DNA of 47,338 nt from Planctomycetota bacterium (GTDB lineage Bacteria; Planctomycetota; Planctomycetia; Pirellulales; Pirellulaceae): the NCBI GenBank assembly GCA_027622275.1, contig JAQBZB010000033.1, positions 1 to 47,338 of the forward strand, in the 5' to 3' direction. Position 1 is the stretch's first letter; the number at the start of each line of letters is the position of its first letter. Position numbers and translations under genes: made by a program. Below are positions 28,001 to 38,300 of the stretch, one piece after another. A model generated the notes under the pieces. The model was not told where the DNA came from, searched no databases, and saw only the letters and a list, made by a program, of their open reading frames with translations.

Positions 28001-31000
28001 CAACTCCCAGCCCGCGCCGATGTCGATCAAATCCTGAGAGTCGCCCAAAACGGTGACCGTGTTTGTCTCGTCGGAGATGTTCAGGACTTCGCGAACGTTG
28101 ATCGCCAGGTAGTTGAAGCCATTCTCGCGCAGGTCAATCCGTTCAATTCCCGAGATTCGGTTATCGGGGATACCGGGAAAGACATGGTCGGCGGCTGGCC
28201 CCAGGTACAACGGCTGGTTCGTCCCGCCTGGCCGCAGCGTATCAATCGAGTTGCCGCCGTCGATTCGCCGGATGTTCGGGCCAACTTCGAAGATGTCACT
28301 TCCGACTCCACCGCGAAGCACCTGCGAAGAACCTTGACCGATCAGCGTGTCGTTCCCGCGACCGCCGATCACGATGTTTCCGCTGAGCGTCTCGCTGCGG
28401 TCGGTTCCGACCGCAGCGACTGTGCCGATGAAGTCGGCGCCGAAAAGAATGTAGCTCGTGCCAGCCCCGGCGGCGGGATCGGTGCCGATGATCAGATCGT
28501 CAAAGCCGTCGCCGTTGACGTCGCCCACCGCACCGACCGACATTCCGGACGCGTCGCCGCCGCCAACGCCATTGAGTGCAAAGCCATCGGATCCGTCGAG
28601 ATCCAACAGGGAAATCGCATTGTCGAATTCAGCCCGACCGAACACGAGGAAAGATTGTCCGACGAATAGCTCGCCGGGTCGCGAGAACGATGGGGCGCCA
28701 ATCAGCAAGTCGTCAAACCCGTCGCCGTTGAAATCCCCCGCCGAACTGACTGCGCCTCCGGCACCAGTGATGCGAAACCCGTCGGCATCATCGCTCAACG
28801 CAAAGGTTGTCAGGCTGAACTCCGCGGGAAATCCACCGCGTTTGCCATACACCACGAAACTGCGGGTCGGCGAACCGATCAACACATCGTCCAGCCCGTC
28901 GCCGTTGACGTCACCGGCCGCGCTGACGGACGTTCCAAACTGATCGTTCCCGCTCAAGCCGGGGAAAACGAAACCCCTCGTGCCATCGCCGCCACCGGCG
29001 TTGGTCAAACTAGACAACTCGAACTCAGCGTCAAATCCATCGGTCGTGCCGAACACGACAAAGGCTGCCCCCGGCAGTATGCTGGTCGGAGCCGGCGCGC
29101 CGATGATCAGATCGTCGATTCCGTCGCCATTCACGTCTCCCGCGGAACGGACGGAAGCACCGCTGTCGTCCGATCCATTGACGCCGTTGATCACGAACCC
29201 ATCACGTCCATCACCAAAGGCCGCCGCGCGCAGTCGGAAAAGTTCCAATTCGGCGGGAAAGCCGGTCGCCTTGCCGAACACGACGTAAGTCGCGCCCGAA
29301 CGGATGTCGTTCACGTCGGCATGCGCGGCAGCGATCAGCAAATCGTCGTAGCCGTCGCCGTTGATGTCGCCCGCTGAGCTCACGGAGAATCCGGTATTGT
29401 CGCCGACATTGACGCCGTTGATGACGAATCCGCGCGTGCCGTCGCCGCCATTCCCCGGCAGCAGGCTGGACAACTCGAATTCCGCGTCGAATCGGTTCAG
29501 TTGGCCAAACACCACGTACGCTTCACCGACGGCCGCCAGGCTGGGATTGCTGGACGGTTGGGATCCGAATGGAGCACCGATGAGCAGGTCGCCGATGCCG
29601 TCGCCGTTGACGTCACCTGCGTCACTGACGGAAAATCCGGAGCCGTCGCCGATATCGATGCCGTTCAGCACAAATCCTTGTGTCCCATTGCCGCCGTTGG
29701 CCAACTGCAATTCAGCGAGCGGCATCTCTCCACCGAGAGAAGCGCCGCCGAACACGACGTAACTGGCGCCAGAGCCGCCACCATTCGGATTGGCATTCGG
29801 CGCGCCAACGATGACATCGTCATAGCCATCGCGGTTGACGTCACCCGCCGCGCTGACCGAGAAGCCGGCTCGGTCGCCATCCGTGGTTCCGGTCAGCGTC
29901 ACGCCGGTCGCGGAACTCAAGCCGGCCAAATCGATGCGGCTCTGTATTCGGAGCGTAGCAACCCCCTGTTGATAGACGCTGAAGATGTGACCCTCGACGA
30001 CTTCGATGCGCCCAGCGTTCCATCCGTCACCGATGTCAATCGTGTTGCCAGCCAAGGCCAAGACGGTCAGAGTATTCGACTCGTCGGAAATATTGAGCAC
30101 TTCCAACAAATCGAGGGTCAACGAACCGAACAAGGCCGCGCGCACGTCGATGATTTCGATGCCCGTGATTCGGTTATCGGCAATGGCCGTCAGGTCGAGG
30201 TTCGCTTGCAAGCCATCGACCCGCAGCGTGTCGGTTCCGTTTCCGCCGACCACACGGCCGCAAGCTTGTGCGTCGCAGTTCAATAACACAGAGACATCCG
30301 TCAGCGCCAGCAAGTCGTCACCCTCGCCGCCGCGTAGAACATCCACGCCGCCGTTCCCGATCAGTTCGTCGTTTCCTTCTCCGCCGATCAGGACGTCGTC
30401 GGCATCCGTGCCGACAAGCCGATCGTTGTTCGCGCCGCCCTGCGCGGTAACGGAAAGCGAAAAGTCCGCTCCGAACACAACATAGCTCTCTCCAGCATTG
30501 AGTACGCTGTTGTCGGCTCCATCCGCAATTCTTGCTCCGATGATCAAATCGTCGAAGCCGTCGCCGTTGACGTCCCCGGCAGCACTGACTGATACGCCCG
30601 AAAGGTCACCGGGATCAATCCCGCGGAAAACGAAGCCGTTCTGGCCGTTCAGGTCGGCCAGATTCAGCACACCCTGACCGTTTCCGAAACCTTGATCGCC
30701 GCCGAACACAACATAGCTCTCTCCAGCATCGGGTACGCTGTTGTCGGCTCCACCCGCAGTCGTTGCTCCGATGATCAAATCGTCGAAGCCATCACCGTTG
30801 ACGTCCCCGGCAGCACTGACTGATACGCCAGAAAAGTCCCGGGAATCAATCCCGCGGAGGACGAAGCCGTTCTGGCCGTCCAGTTCCGAAAGATTCAGCA
30901 CACCCTGACCGTCTCGGAATCCTTGATTGCCGCCGAACACAACATAGCTCTCTCCAGCATCGGGTACGCTGTTGTCGGCTCCATCCGCAAAGCTTGCGCC

Positions 31001-34000
31001 GATGATCAAATCGTCGAAGCCGTCGCCGTTGATGTCCCCGACAGAACTGACCGATCCGCCCGAAATGTCACCGGGATCGATCCCCTGAAGGACCAAGCCC
31101 ATCGACCCGTTACCGCCACTTTCCGGGAGCAAGCTGGAGAGTTCGAAGAATCTTGGCGCGCTGGTGCGGACGTTGGCGGCAACTTTCAGCGTGGTGCCGG
31201 TCGCGCGGTAGATACGGAAACCTTGTCCGCCCAACGTTTCAAGACCGGTGAGTGCCCAGTCGCCTGCGAGCCGCACGGCATCGTCCGCGTCGCCGATGAC
31301 GAGCAACGTGTTGAGTGATTCGGTGACCTCTCGCACGTTTCGTGGAGTGATGATCACGACGTTCACTCCCGCGCCGCTGAGATCGATCTGTTCAATGTCC
31401 GTCAAACGGCCGAGCTGCGGGTCGCTGAGATTCAATACTGCGCCGCCGCCGTCCAGCCGCAACGTGTCGAAGCCGTGGCCGCCGTCGATCCGTTGAAAGC
31501 CGAGATCGGTGATCGCCAAAATGTCATCACCCTGGCCGCCGCGCAGCACGTCGAGGCCGCCGTTGCCGATCAACTCGTCATTGCCCTGGCCGCCGATCAA
31601 CACGTCACGCACGATCGTGCCAACCAGACGATCGGATTTGTCGGGAGCTGCGTCGGTGCCGAGTTGCGTCACCTCGCCTGTGAAGTCGCCGCCGAAGACG
31701 ACGTAGCTTTCACCGGCATCGGGAATCAGATTTCCCGATGCGTCCCCGCCATGTGCGCCGATGATGATGTCGTCGAAACCGTCGCCGTTGACGTCGCCCG
31801 CTTCACTTACGGAGAATCCGCTTTGGTCGGCCACATTGTCCGATATTCCTCGAATGTCGATACCAACCAAAAGCAGGCCGCTGTTGCCGTCCAAATCTCC
31901 TAAGTCGAGCACGGGCGGAAAGCAATCTTGGCATGCGCCGAACAACACGAAACTTGCCCCCGCTCCGGACAAGTCGCGAGATTCACCGATCAGCAAATCG
32001 TCGATCCCGTCGCCGTTCAGGTCGCCGACCGCGCTGGCCGAAATGCCCGCGCCAACAATCAGAAAGCCTTGCGTCCCATCAGCCACAGCCAGCGTCGTGG
32101 GGTCGAGGACCGAGCCAAATCGATTGCGGGTCCCGCCGAAAACAACGTAGGCCTCGGCAGCGTTGCTCGCGGTCACCACCAGATCGGCCAGGCCATCGTC
32201 ATTGATGTCGCCGGCACCGCTGACGGCGTGGCCGTTGCGGCCGTTCAAAAGTGGCCCATCGATCACGAATCCGGCGGAACCATCGCCGAGCGCCAGCTCG
32301 TGAACAAGTACCGTCCCGCCAAACCCGCCCGGAGCGCCGTAGATCAAGTACGACCGACCCGAATCCGCCGTGTCACCGAAAGCCGGGTCTCCGACAACCA
32401 GATCGTCGTAGCCGTCTCCGTCGAAATCGCCCACCGCACTGGCTGAGAATCCGAGCTCGTCGCCGCCCGAATTGTTTCCATAGATCGTAAACCCAACGGT
32501 CCCGTCTCCTGCCTCGAAGTCAGACAGGTCCAGCGCGATGTCGCTCGCATTGAAGCGATCGCGGTCGCCGCCAAAGACAATGTAGACCTGGCCCGCGGGG
32601 TCAGCATCGGTACTTCCAATCAGCAGATCGCCGTAGCCATCACCGTTGACATCCCCGGCAGAGCCGACAGCGATACCCGCTCGGTCACCGCCGAATTGAC
32701 CGTTGATGACAATTCCCAAAACACCGGTTCCGTTCGGATTGTCGTCCACACTGGCCACATTCAACAGGAATTCGCCGTCGAACCGGTCTCTGCTTCCGCC
32801 GAACAAGACGTAGACACGCCCCGTGCCGTCCTTGTTGTTTGTTCGCTCCCCCGGAACACCGATCAACAGTTCGTCGAACCCGTCGGCGTCGAAGTCGCCC
32901 GCGCTGCTGACTGCGAAACCGGCGGCGTCGCCCGCATCCGTACCCGCCAGGGCGAATCCGAGAGAACCATCACCGGTCGCGATGTCATCCAGGTTGATTT
33001 CCGCTGGGAATCCGTCCTCGCGTCCGTAGATCACGTACACTTCGCCCGCGCCAATGAGTCCATTGGGGCTGGCATTCGATGCGCCGACGACCAGATCGTC
33101 GAAACCGTCGCCGTCGAAGTCGCCCACCGAACTGACCGAGAATCCGGCCAAGCCGTTCGCCGCGCGGCCGTTGATGACAAAGCCGGAAATGCAGTCGCCG
33201 GCCCCTGTCAAAAGGTCGGACAATTGGCAACGGCCGCCTTGATCGATGATCACTGCATCGGAGACGAGCAAGGTGGCGTTGCGTCGCTGAAATTGTTTGA
33301 ACGTCTGGCCGTCAATCACTTCGTTTACCAGCGGCTGCCAACCGGAGCTAATCAAGACCGTATCGTCGGCATCACCGATGACGCGAAGCGTGTTCGATTC
33401 GTCGGACAAGTTCAGGACGTCGCGCAGACCGAACATCAACCTGTTGGGGCTGAGTCCCGTGATGTCGATGGCTTCGATACCAGTGATGCGGTTGTCGGGG
33501 ATGGTTGCCAAATCGAACGTGAGGCCCGTTGTGTCCAGACGCAGCGTGTCGAAGCCGTTGCCGCCGTCGATCTGCTGAAAGGTCAGATCGGCAATGGCCA
33601 GAACGTCGTCGCCCTGACCGCCGCGCAGTACATCGGCACCGCCGCCACCAACGACCGTGTCGTCGCCCGCTCCGCCGATCAACACATCAGCTCCGGGCGT
33701 TCCGGTCAGCGTGTCGGCATCCGGTCCGCGAGCGTCGATGTTTGGCAGGTTGCTCAAATTGCTGCCGTAATAGACATACGCACGCCCGGCGTCGGCAATC
33801 GTGCCGCCGCTGCCGTCCGGCACATCGGCTCCGGGAGCACCGATCAGCAGGTCGTCGAATCCGTCGCCGTTCACGTCGCCCGCCGCGGCGACCGCCGAGC
33901 CAGTCAGATCGTCGCTTGCCGCCCCCGATAAGACCAATCCCCGCGTGGCATCCAAGTCGTCCAGCAGCATGGACGATGGAAATCCGGCGGAATTGCCGAA

Positions 34001-35386
34001 CACCAAGAAGGCCGCACCTTCCGCGGACTGGCCGAACCGATTCGCGCCGAGGACAAAATCTTCGACGCCGTCCGCGTTGACATCACCTGCGGCATTCACT
34101 CTTAAAGACTGAGAAGCCGTTGAATTCAGGAAGACCGTCGTACCAAGGCCTCCGGTCAAATCGTTCGGCTCGATCGACGCGGCAAATCCGTCGGACCTTC
34201 CGAAGAGGACAAAGGCCTGACCGAACCCTTGGGTGCCACGGCTTCCAATCGCCACGTCGTCGATGCCGTCGTCATCGACGTCGCCAATTCCGCTCACGGA
34301 GATTCCGACAAGCTGCAACGCGGTATCGCCCTGGAAGACAAAACCGTTTTGTCCGTTCAGTTGAGCAAGCTCGACGGTGGCGGGAAAGCGGTTGGATTGG
34401 CCAAAGACGACGTATGCCGCGCCGGCGTCATTCGCAGTGAAGCCTCCGTCGAACGTTCGATCCGTGAACGGAGCCCCCAGAACCAAATCATCGATGCCGT
34501 CACCATTCACGTCGCCAGCCGAATCGAAAGCAAATCCAGTCGCTATGAGTCCTTGCCCCAGGTCAGGCGTCTGGATCGTGAAACCGTTGCTCCCGTTCAG
34601 AGCGTCGGGAAAAAGGGCCGCCGCGAATGCCGATCGCCCGAAGACGACGTACATCTCGACGAATTCGCCGGCGAAGCTGAACTTTGCGCTGCCAATGGCG
34701 ACATCCGCGAGACCGTCGCCGTTGATGTCGCCGGCCGCGCTGACCCTTGCACCAATCAATTCCGATGCGTTACGTCCGCGGAAGACGAATCCGTTGCGTC
34801 CGTCGAGCTGGGTGAGATCAAAAGGCGACTGCAGCCCGGCCGGCGTACCGAAGACGACGTAGGCTTCCCCGGAACTCGACACGACGGGGGTCGCCGGCAC
34901 GTCGGCGTTCGGAGCACCGATCACAAAATCGTCGATTCCGTCGCCGTTCACGTCGCCGAGCGAAGCCACGGCGCTCCCCGCGGTGTCGCCGGGATCGATC
35001 CCCGGAACGACGAACCCGTTGGCCCCGTCCAGCGAACTCACGTCAAGCGACGTGACCGTCTCCGCCGGGGATGGGCCATAGAACACGTAAGCTTCACCAG
35101 CCGATCCCGCAGCCCCCGCGCCGAGGATGACGTCGTCGAACCCGTCTCGGTCGACATCGACGGCTCCGCTCACCGCGTTACCAATCGCATCACCGGCACC
35201 GGCGCCACGTAGGACCAATCCCAGCGAGCCATCGGCGTTTTTGAGAAGCAGTTTGTCGAGATCAAACGTTCCCGGCTGATTTCCAAAATCAGCACCCGTT
35301 CGCTGTTCGTCACTGGCGAGTGAGATTTCGTGGACCGCAAATCGTTGATGGAGAAAGTTGATGGAGAAAGACGTCAAGTTCCCCAT
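25049..35386 (-). CDS. Giant surface protein, part 3 of 3 (FG-GAP, RTX, dockerin)
   Basis: This frame of about 3,445 codons is the C-terminal part of the giant protein; the ATG at 35386 has no signal peptide behind it and lies above the 13-bp duplication, so it is not a convincing true start. In order: seven FG-GAP repeats (calcium loops like DVNGDGIDDLVLGA), then an RTX-like motif cluster (GGAGDDTVVGGGGADVL) and a recurring domain; seven more FG-GAP repeats with RTX; three FG-GAP repeats with RTX (30475-31110); seven more with RTX; then beta-sandwich-like repeats. In total 24 FG-GAP calcium loops are seen. Near the C-terminus two dockerin type I F-hands occur (DSNRDGKVSPLDALVIVN and DSTGDRHVSPLDALVVVN), followed by about 100 residues without known domain. 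It is likely surface-bound or secreted and calcium-dependent. No cohesin gene is seen. Confidence 0.85.
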   Translation of the reverse strand: MGNLTSFSINFLHQRFAVHEISLASDEQRTGADFGNQPGTFDLDKLLLKNADGSLGLVLRGAGAGDAIGNAVSGAVDVDRDGFDDVILGAGAAGSAGEAYVFYGPSPAETVTSLDVSSLDGANGFVVPGIDPGDTAGSAVASLGDVNGDGIDDFVIGAPNADVPATPVVSSSGEAYVVFGTPAGLQSPFDLTQLDGRNGFVFRGRNASELIGARVSAAGDINGDGLADVAIGSAKFSFAGEFVEMYVVFGRSAFAAALFPDALNGSNGFTIQTPDLGQGLIATGFAFDSAGDVNGDGIDDLVLGAPFTDRTFDGGFTANDAGAAYVVFGQSNRFPATVELAQLNGQNGFVFQGDTALQLVGISVSGIGDVDDDGIDDVAIGSRGTQGFGQAFVLFGRSDGFAASIEPNDLTGGLGTTVFLNSTASQSLRVNAAGDVNADGVEDFVLGANRFGQSAEGAAFLVFGNSAGFPSSMLLDDLDATRGLVLSGAASDDLTGSAVAAAGDVNGDGFDDLLIGAPGADVPDGSGGTIADAGRAYVYYGSNLSNLPNIDARGPDADTLTGTPGADVLIGGAGDDTVVGGGGADVLRGGQGDDVLAIADLTFQQIDGGNGFDTLRLDTTGLTFDLATIPDNRITGIEAIDITGLSPNRLMFGLRDVLNLSDESNTLRVIGDADDTVLISSGWQPLVNEVIDGQTFKQFQRRNATLLVSDAVIIDQGGRCQLSDLLTGAGDCISGFVINGRAANGLAGFSVSSVGDFDGDGFDDLVVGASNASPNGLIGAGEVYVIYGREDGFPAEINLDDIATGDGSLGFALAGTDAGDAAGFAVSSAGDFDADGFDELLIGVPGERTNNKDGTGRVYVLFGGSRDRFDGEFLLNVASVDDNPNGTGVLGIVINGQFGGDRAGIAVGSAGDVNGDGYGDLLIGSTDADPAGQVYIVFGGDRDRFNASDIALDLSDFEAGDGTVGFTIYGNNSGGDELGFSASAVGDFDGDGYDDLVVGDPAFGDTADSGRSYLIYGAPGGFGGTVLVHELALGDGSAGFVIDGPLLNGRNGHAVSGAGDINDDGLADLVVTASNAAEAYVVFGGTRNRFGSVLDPTTLAVADGTQGFLIVGAGISASAVGDLNGDGIDDLLIGESRDLSGAGASFVLFGACQDCFPPVLDLGDLDGNSGLLLVGIDIRGISDNVADQSGFSVSEAGDVNGDGFDDIIIGAHGGDASGNLIPDAGESYVVFGGDFTGEVTQLGTDAAPDKSDRLVGTIVRDVLIGGQGNDELIGNGGLDVLRGGQGDDILAITDLGFQRIDGGHGFDTLRLDGGGAVLNLSDPQLGRLTDIEQIDLSGAGVNVVIITPRNVREVTESLNTLLVIGDADDAVRLAGDWALTGLETLGGQGFRIYRATGTTLKVAANVRTSAPRFFELSSLLPESGGNGSMGLVLQGIDPGDISGGSVSSVGDINGDGFDDLIIGASFADGADNSVPDAGESYVVFGGNQGFRDGQGVLNLSELDGQNGFVLRGIDSRDFSGVSVSAAGDVNGDGFDDLIIGATTAGGADNSVPDAGESYVVFGGDQGFGNGQGVLNLADLNGQNGFVFRGIDPGDLSGVSVSAAGDVNGDGFDDLIIGARIADGADNSVLNAGESYVVFGADFSLSVTAQGGANNDRLVGTDADDVLIGGEGNDELIGNGGVDVLRGGEGDDLLALTDVSVLLNCDAQACGRVVGGNGTDTLRVDGLQANLDLTAIADNRITGIEIIDVRAALFGSLTLDLLEVLNISDESNTLTVLALAGNTIDIGDGWNAGRIEVVEGHIFSVYQQGVATLRIQSRIDLAGLSSATGVTLTGTTDGDRAGFSVSAAGDVNRDGYDDVIVGAPNANPNGGGSGASYVVFGGASLGGEMPLAELQLANGGNGTQGFVLNGIDIGDGSGFSVSDAGDVNGDGIGDLLIGAPFGSQPSSNPSLAAVGEAYVVFGQLNRFDAEFELSSLLPGNGGDGTRGFVINGVNVGDNTGFSVSSAGDINGDGYDDLLIAAAHADVNDIRSGATYVVFGKATGFPAELELFRLRAAAFGDGRDGFVINGVNGSDDSGASVRSAGDVNGDGIDDLIIGAPAPTSILPGAAFVVFGTTDGFDAEFELSSLTNAGGGDGTRGFVFPGLSGNDQFGTSVSAAGDVNGDGLDDVLIGSPTRSFVVYGKRGGFPAEFSLTTFALSDDADGFRITGAGGAVSSAGDFNGDGFDDLLIGAPSFSRPGELFVGQSFLVFGRAEFDNAISLLDLDGSDGFALNGVGGGDASGMSVGAVGDVNGDGFDDLIIGTDPAAGAGTSYILFGADFIGTVAAVGTDRSETLSGNIVIGGRGNDTLIGQGSSQVLRGGVGSDIFEVGPNIRRIDGGNSIDTLRPGGTNQPLYLGPAADHVFPGIPDNRISGIERIDLRENGFNYLAINVREVLNISDETNTVTVLGDSQDLIDIGAGWELRETQRIGGTSFNVFQHMKFPSAELMIAAEVPIAIRLSDQNRGGTFEAILDTGKIVVREAGRQDVFRAPFGTLPSLVIVGSNEDDELIVNFRNGDFIPVGGLTFHGGAEVTRDKLEFRDQLSSDAFGVVTHSATSNLASGFFAPNGFSGTVDFDRSIVRYTGVEPVIDNTQATNRTFEFSLSSIVSVLDDDRSIIPGVVGIDGDILGQSLISYCTIGRSCEQPTLLQRFQFISFANPTTSLAIIGGSLDDFLEIVSLDPTFAASLHFEGRDGNDIIRLDESRLPASAYGGQGNDTIVGTPYDDRLDGGDGDDILSGNGGNDILRGNDGDDTLTVAGPLFQAADGGPGIDRLVFTRSSAAINVAQSPHQFREVEIIDLTTSGRNVLTLDLASVLNITGDAAKLEVLATTIDTVSLGSGWSYEGREVIDGLPFDIFLQGGATVRVSTEATVAEFLIFQAPTITTANELTLRRENVFELVLESNGVEVARQPLVDNMTVIVTGADDIDDTLTVDFSGGNPVPGGGVRYAGGAAGFDTLRIVQGVAQSVTHVFENRSDGQVEIDGTVIAYTGLEPIIDHIQAVDRFFTFLGLSNEINLGDDDVSGNSVSRISSVASSETVDFLNPAASLTVYTGQGDDITRVNSLDAGPVGGELSFAVDINGQGGNNTLDASQSADPLSLIGTAGDDVLSIGTAKFRRIDGAAGTDTLRLTGANIDLRLPGLASNRLTGLEVLDIRGSGDNALTLDFNSVVNLSPTSDALLVRHDEGDVVSYGAGWKAERPQFINGQYTHVLTQNVAVISVVNTKAWQNPLNPLDSNRDGKVSPLDALVIVNTLNTKGPGPLATPNSTDKVPEFYVDSTGDRHVSPLDALVVVNFLNKPGRVAEGEEERPELRYSGIAPVVPSLPLLFGRVDGELNLAAKIHDSRLLASLSVVPESGMDDSFLTARTHSMRFLLTAQRRSASVAEWDDEFSQLLELLAQDTLIAESSL
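30475..31110 (-). repeat. 231-bp tandem repeats encoding FG-GAP blades
   Basis: Three near-identical units of 231 bp (77 codons) lie side by side. A shared landmark, CATAGCTCTCTCCAGCA on the plus strand, occurs at about 30481, 30712 and 30943. The units are far more alike than any other FG-GAP repeats in the gene, pointing to recent duplication or gene conversion. They form the entire three-blade block of an otherwise seven-bladed arrangement. Confidence 0.85.
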
Positions 35387-38300
35387 TCGTATCGTCGTCC
35401 GTCACAAGGTTGGTGGCCGCGGAATCAAACGCGACATAGCGACCGTCGGCACTAATCACGGGCCTTGTACTAAACGAGTCTCCAACAACTCCGTTGACGC
35501 CACCGCTGACCACCTGGAGTCGATCTGGAGCTTCGCGGTCGAAGAGAAAGACGTCAATCGTGCTATTGTTGTCCCCGGGGATTGCACTTTGGAAGGGCGT
35601 GTCAAATACCACGAATCGACCGTCCGCACTGATACTTGGAACGCGTGGTTGTCCGAATCCGTCTATCCGTGTGGTCTTACTTGGTTCTTCTCTGTCGAAG
35701 AAATACAGATACGAATCACCGCCGTCCGGGAAACTAAAAGCCAGATATTGACCATCGGCGCTAATCGCGAGATCAGGGTCTATGAAAAAACCCTCAATGA
35801 AACCGTCCGACCCGGCGGTGACCAATTGGATCTCGTCAGGTTGGCCGATTTCCGGATCACCGAGTTCGACGAGAAAGACATCTTGCTCCCCGTCGCCGTC
35901 GCCGATAACGAGATTGTCAGCAAAGGACCGAAATGCGACATAACGGCCATCAGTGCTGATCGTCGGATTGAAACTGAAATTGTCTGCGATTTCGCCGTCG
36001 ACCCCACGGCTGATCATTCGAATCCGATCCGTGACCTGATCATACAAAAAGATGTCGCGTTCGCCATTTGTATCTCCCTCCACAAGATTGTCAGCATGGG
36101 AAAGGAAAACGACGTAGCGACCATCGGCGCTAATTGCGGAGTGCTGACTGAAGTCGTTTCCCAGCAATCCATCAATCCCCCGAGTGACTAGCTGAACTGC
36201 ATTTTGTTCGCTTTGTTCATCGCGGTCGAAGAGATAGATCTGTGCCCGTGAACCAATTGGGGCGTAGTTAAAGGACACATATCGTCCATCCGCGCTAATA
36301 GCTGGACGTTCGCCCGACAAACCGTTCGCGTCGTCCAAACCAACACTGATGAGTTGAGTCATTTCGGTTTGACTGTCGAATAGAAACCAGTCCCCCGCGC
36401 CGTCATTGTCGCCTGGGACGACGTTGTCGGCAAAGGAGCCAAACGCCACGTAACGTCCGTCAGCGCTCGTCGCCGTCGGAAACACATCAATCGCATGCGT
36501 AACCAGTTGTTTTGCTTTCGTTGCGGTGTTGACGAGAACCAAGGACTTGGAGCTGTTGTCTGGGGGACTAACGGGTTCGACGATATTGTCCGCGAAAGAA
36601 CTGAATACCACGGACTGGCCGTCGGCACTAATTATCGGTCTCTCACTAGGACCGTTAGCCGGCATTCCATCGACACCAACACTCAGCAGCACGGTTGCGG
36701 GGCCGCCGATCGCGGGCAACGTTTGTCGCGAGAAGGCTGTCGGAATCTGCCGCACTTGGTATTCACCCTCATTCAGACCGGTGAACGAATACAAGCCTTG
36801 TTCGGTCACGGGATCAATCTGGCCGTTGCCGTCGAGATCGATGCTCTGCGATGGCACGCTGCCGACCACCAGGTACGTCGCTGTTTCGAGCAGTTCGACG
36901 GTCCAGCCGTCGGTGCCAACTTCACCCGCGTCCCGCACACCGTTGCCGTTGCGGTCTTCAAACACCTGCCCGCGGATCGATGCGCCCGCTGGCACGCTAC
37001 TTAATTCGAAAGCACCAATGTCGACCGTCGCACGGCCTAAGATGCGAGTGAAGCCCGTGCCGCGCTGGTCGAAGGGGATCGGTTCGGTCGTGTCGCCGTC
37101 GCTGTCTTGGTCTTCGCTGTCAGCCGGGAGCAAGCTGTTATCCCCCGCATCGATGGCCGGACTGCCGGGTAACAGCGCGTGCGTCAACGTCGGGCCGCCG
37201 TTGTCGGCCAGGTCTCGTTCGTCGATCAGGCCATCGGGCAGCACGTCAACGAAAATCGACGTTGCGGGTAATAATCCGCCGGCACCGTTACCTACGATGT
37301 TTCCGTTGTTGCCGTGAAGCAGACCACCCGCCGAACCGGGATCGCCAATCAAGTTGTTACGAGCATCGATGATCCCCGCGTTGATTTCGATGTCGCTCGG
37401 ACCGCCGACCGCTGTGTTGCCTGCGATGATCGTGTTGTTCAACACGCCCGATTCGCCGTATATTCGGAGCCCGCCTCCGCCGCCCACCCCCGCGGCGTTC
37501 CCAGATATCGTACTGTTGCTCACGACCAAAGTGGTAGACTCGCTCCGAAACCCACCGCCCGAATTCTCCGCGAAGTTTCCAGACACGGTGCTACCCGTCA
37601 CGCTGACCATGAAATTATTTCGAAGATGGAACGCGCCGCCGGTGAATGCTGCGTTTCCGGTAACGATGCTATTGCTCACGGTCACCGTGCCAAATGAAGA
37701 AAAGATTCCACCCCCCGATTTGGCCGAGTTCCCGATGATCGTACTATTGTTGACGCGCAACGTGCCACGATTGCTAAACGCGCCACCATTCACTGGCTCG
37801 TCGCCTCCAGTCACCGTAACGCCGTCGACTGTAACATCACCGTTTCGCAGAATCTCAAAAACACGCTCACCCAATCCACCAGCCCCACCGGCGTCGATGA
37901 TCGTATTTTGCGCTCCGCGACCTTGAATACTTGTAGTGAACCGGACGTCCAAGTCGCCGGTGGCATTATCGTCCTCCTCGTTGCCGCGGATACTGAGTAC
38001 AAGGGGCGTCCCGTCCAACGATTGATCGAACGTGATCGTGGTCCGATTCGGATTCGCGTTGGCCGCGCCGATCGCTTCGCGGATCGAAGTTCCCGTTCCC
38101 TGACCCGGATCGGCCGTGCGGTCGTCCTCGTCGATGGCCGTTGTCACCACGAAGGCGTCGGGTGGCGTGATTTCCACCGCGCCAATGTCGACGATCGCGC
38201 CGCCACCCCCGTCGATAATGCGGCCGAACCCGGCGCCGCGTTGGTCGAACGGAATCGGTTCCACCCTATCACCGTCTCCGTCAAGATCGAGGGTGTCAGG

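Noticed and set aside
30475-31110. Regularly spaced repeats that at first sight suggest an array
   Set aside because: The period is 231 bp and the units are coding FG-GAP blades, with no short conserved repeats and unique spacers as in CRISPR.
32696-33931. A 411-codon open frame on the plus strand opposite the FG-GAP region, with others at 29501-30286 and 34229-35212
   Set aside because: They are mirror images of the repeated Asp/Gly-rich coding on the minus strand (translated as repeated ADDQIVEAVAVDVA-like text), without ribosome sites or known domains.
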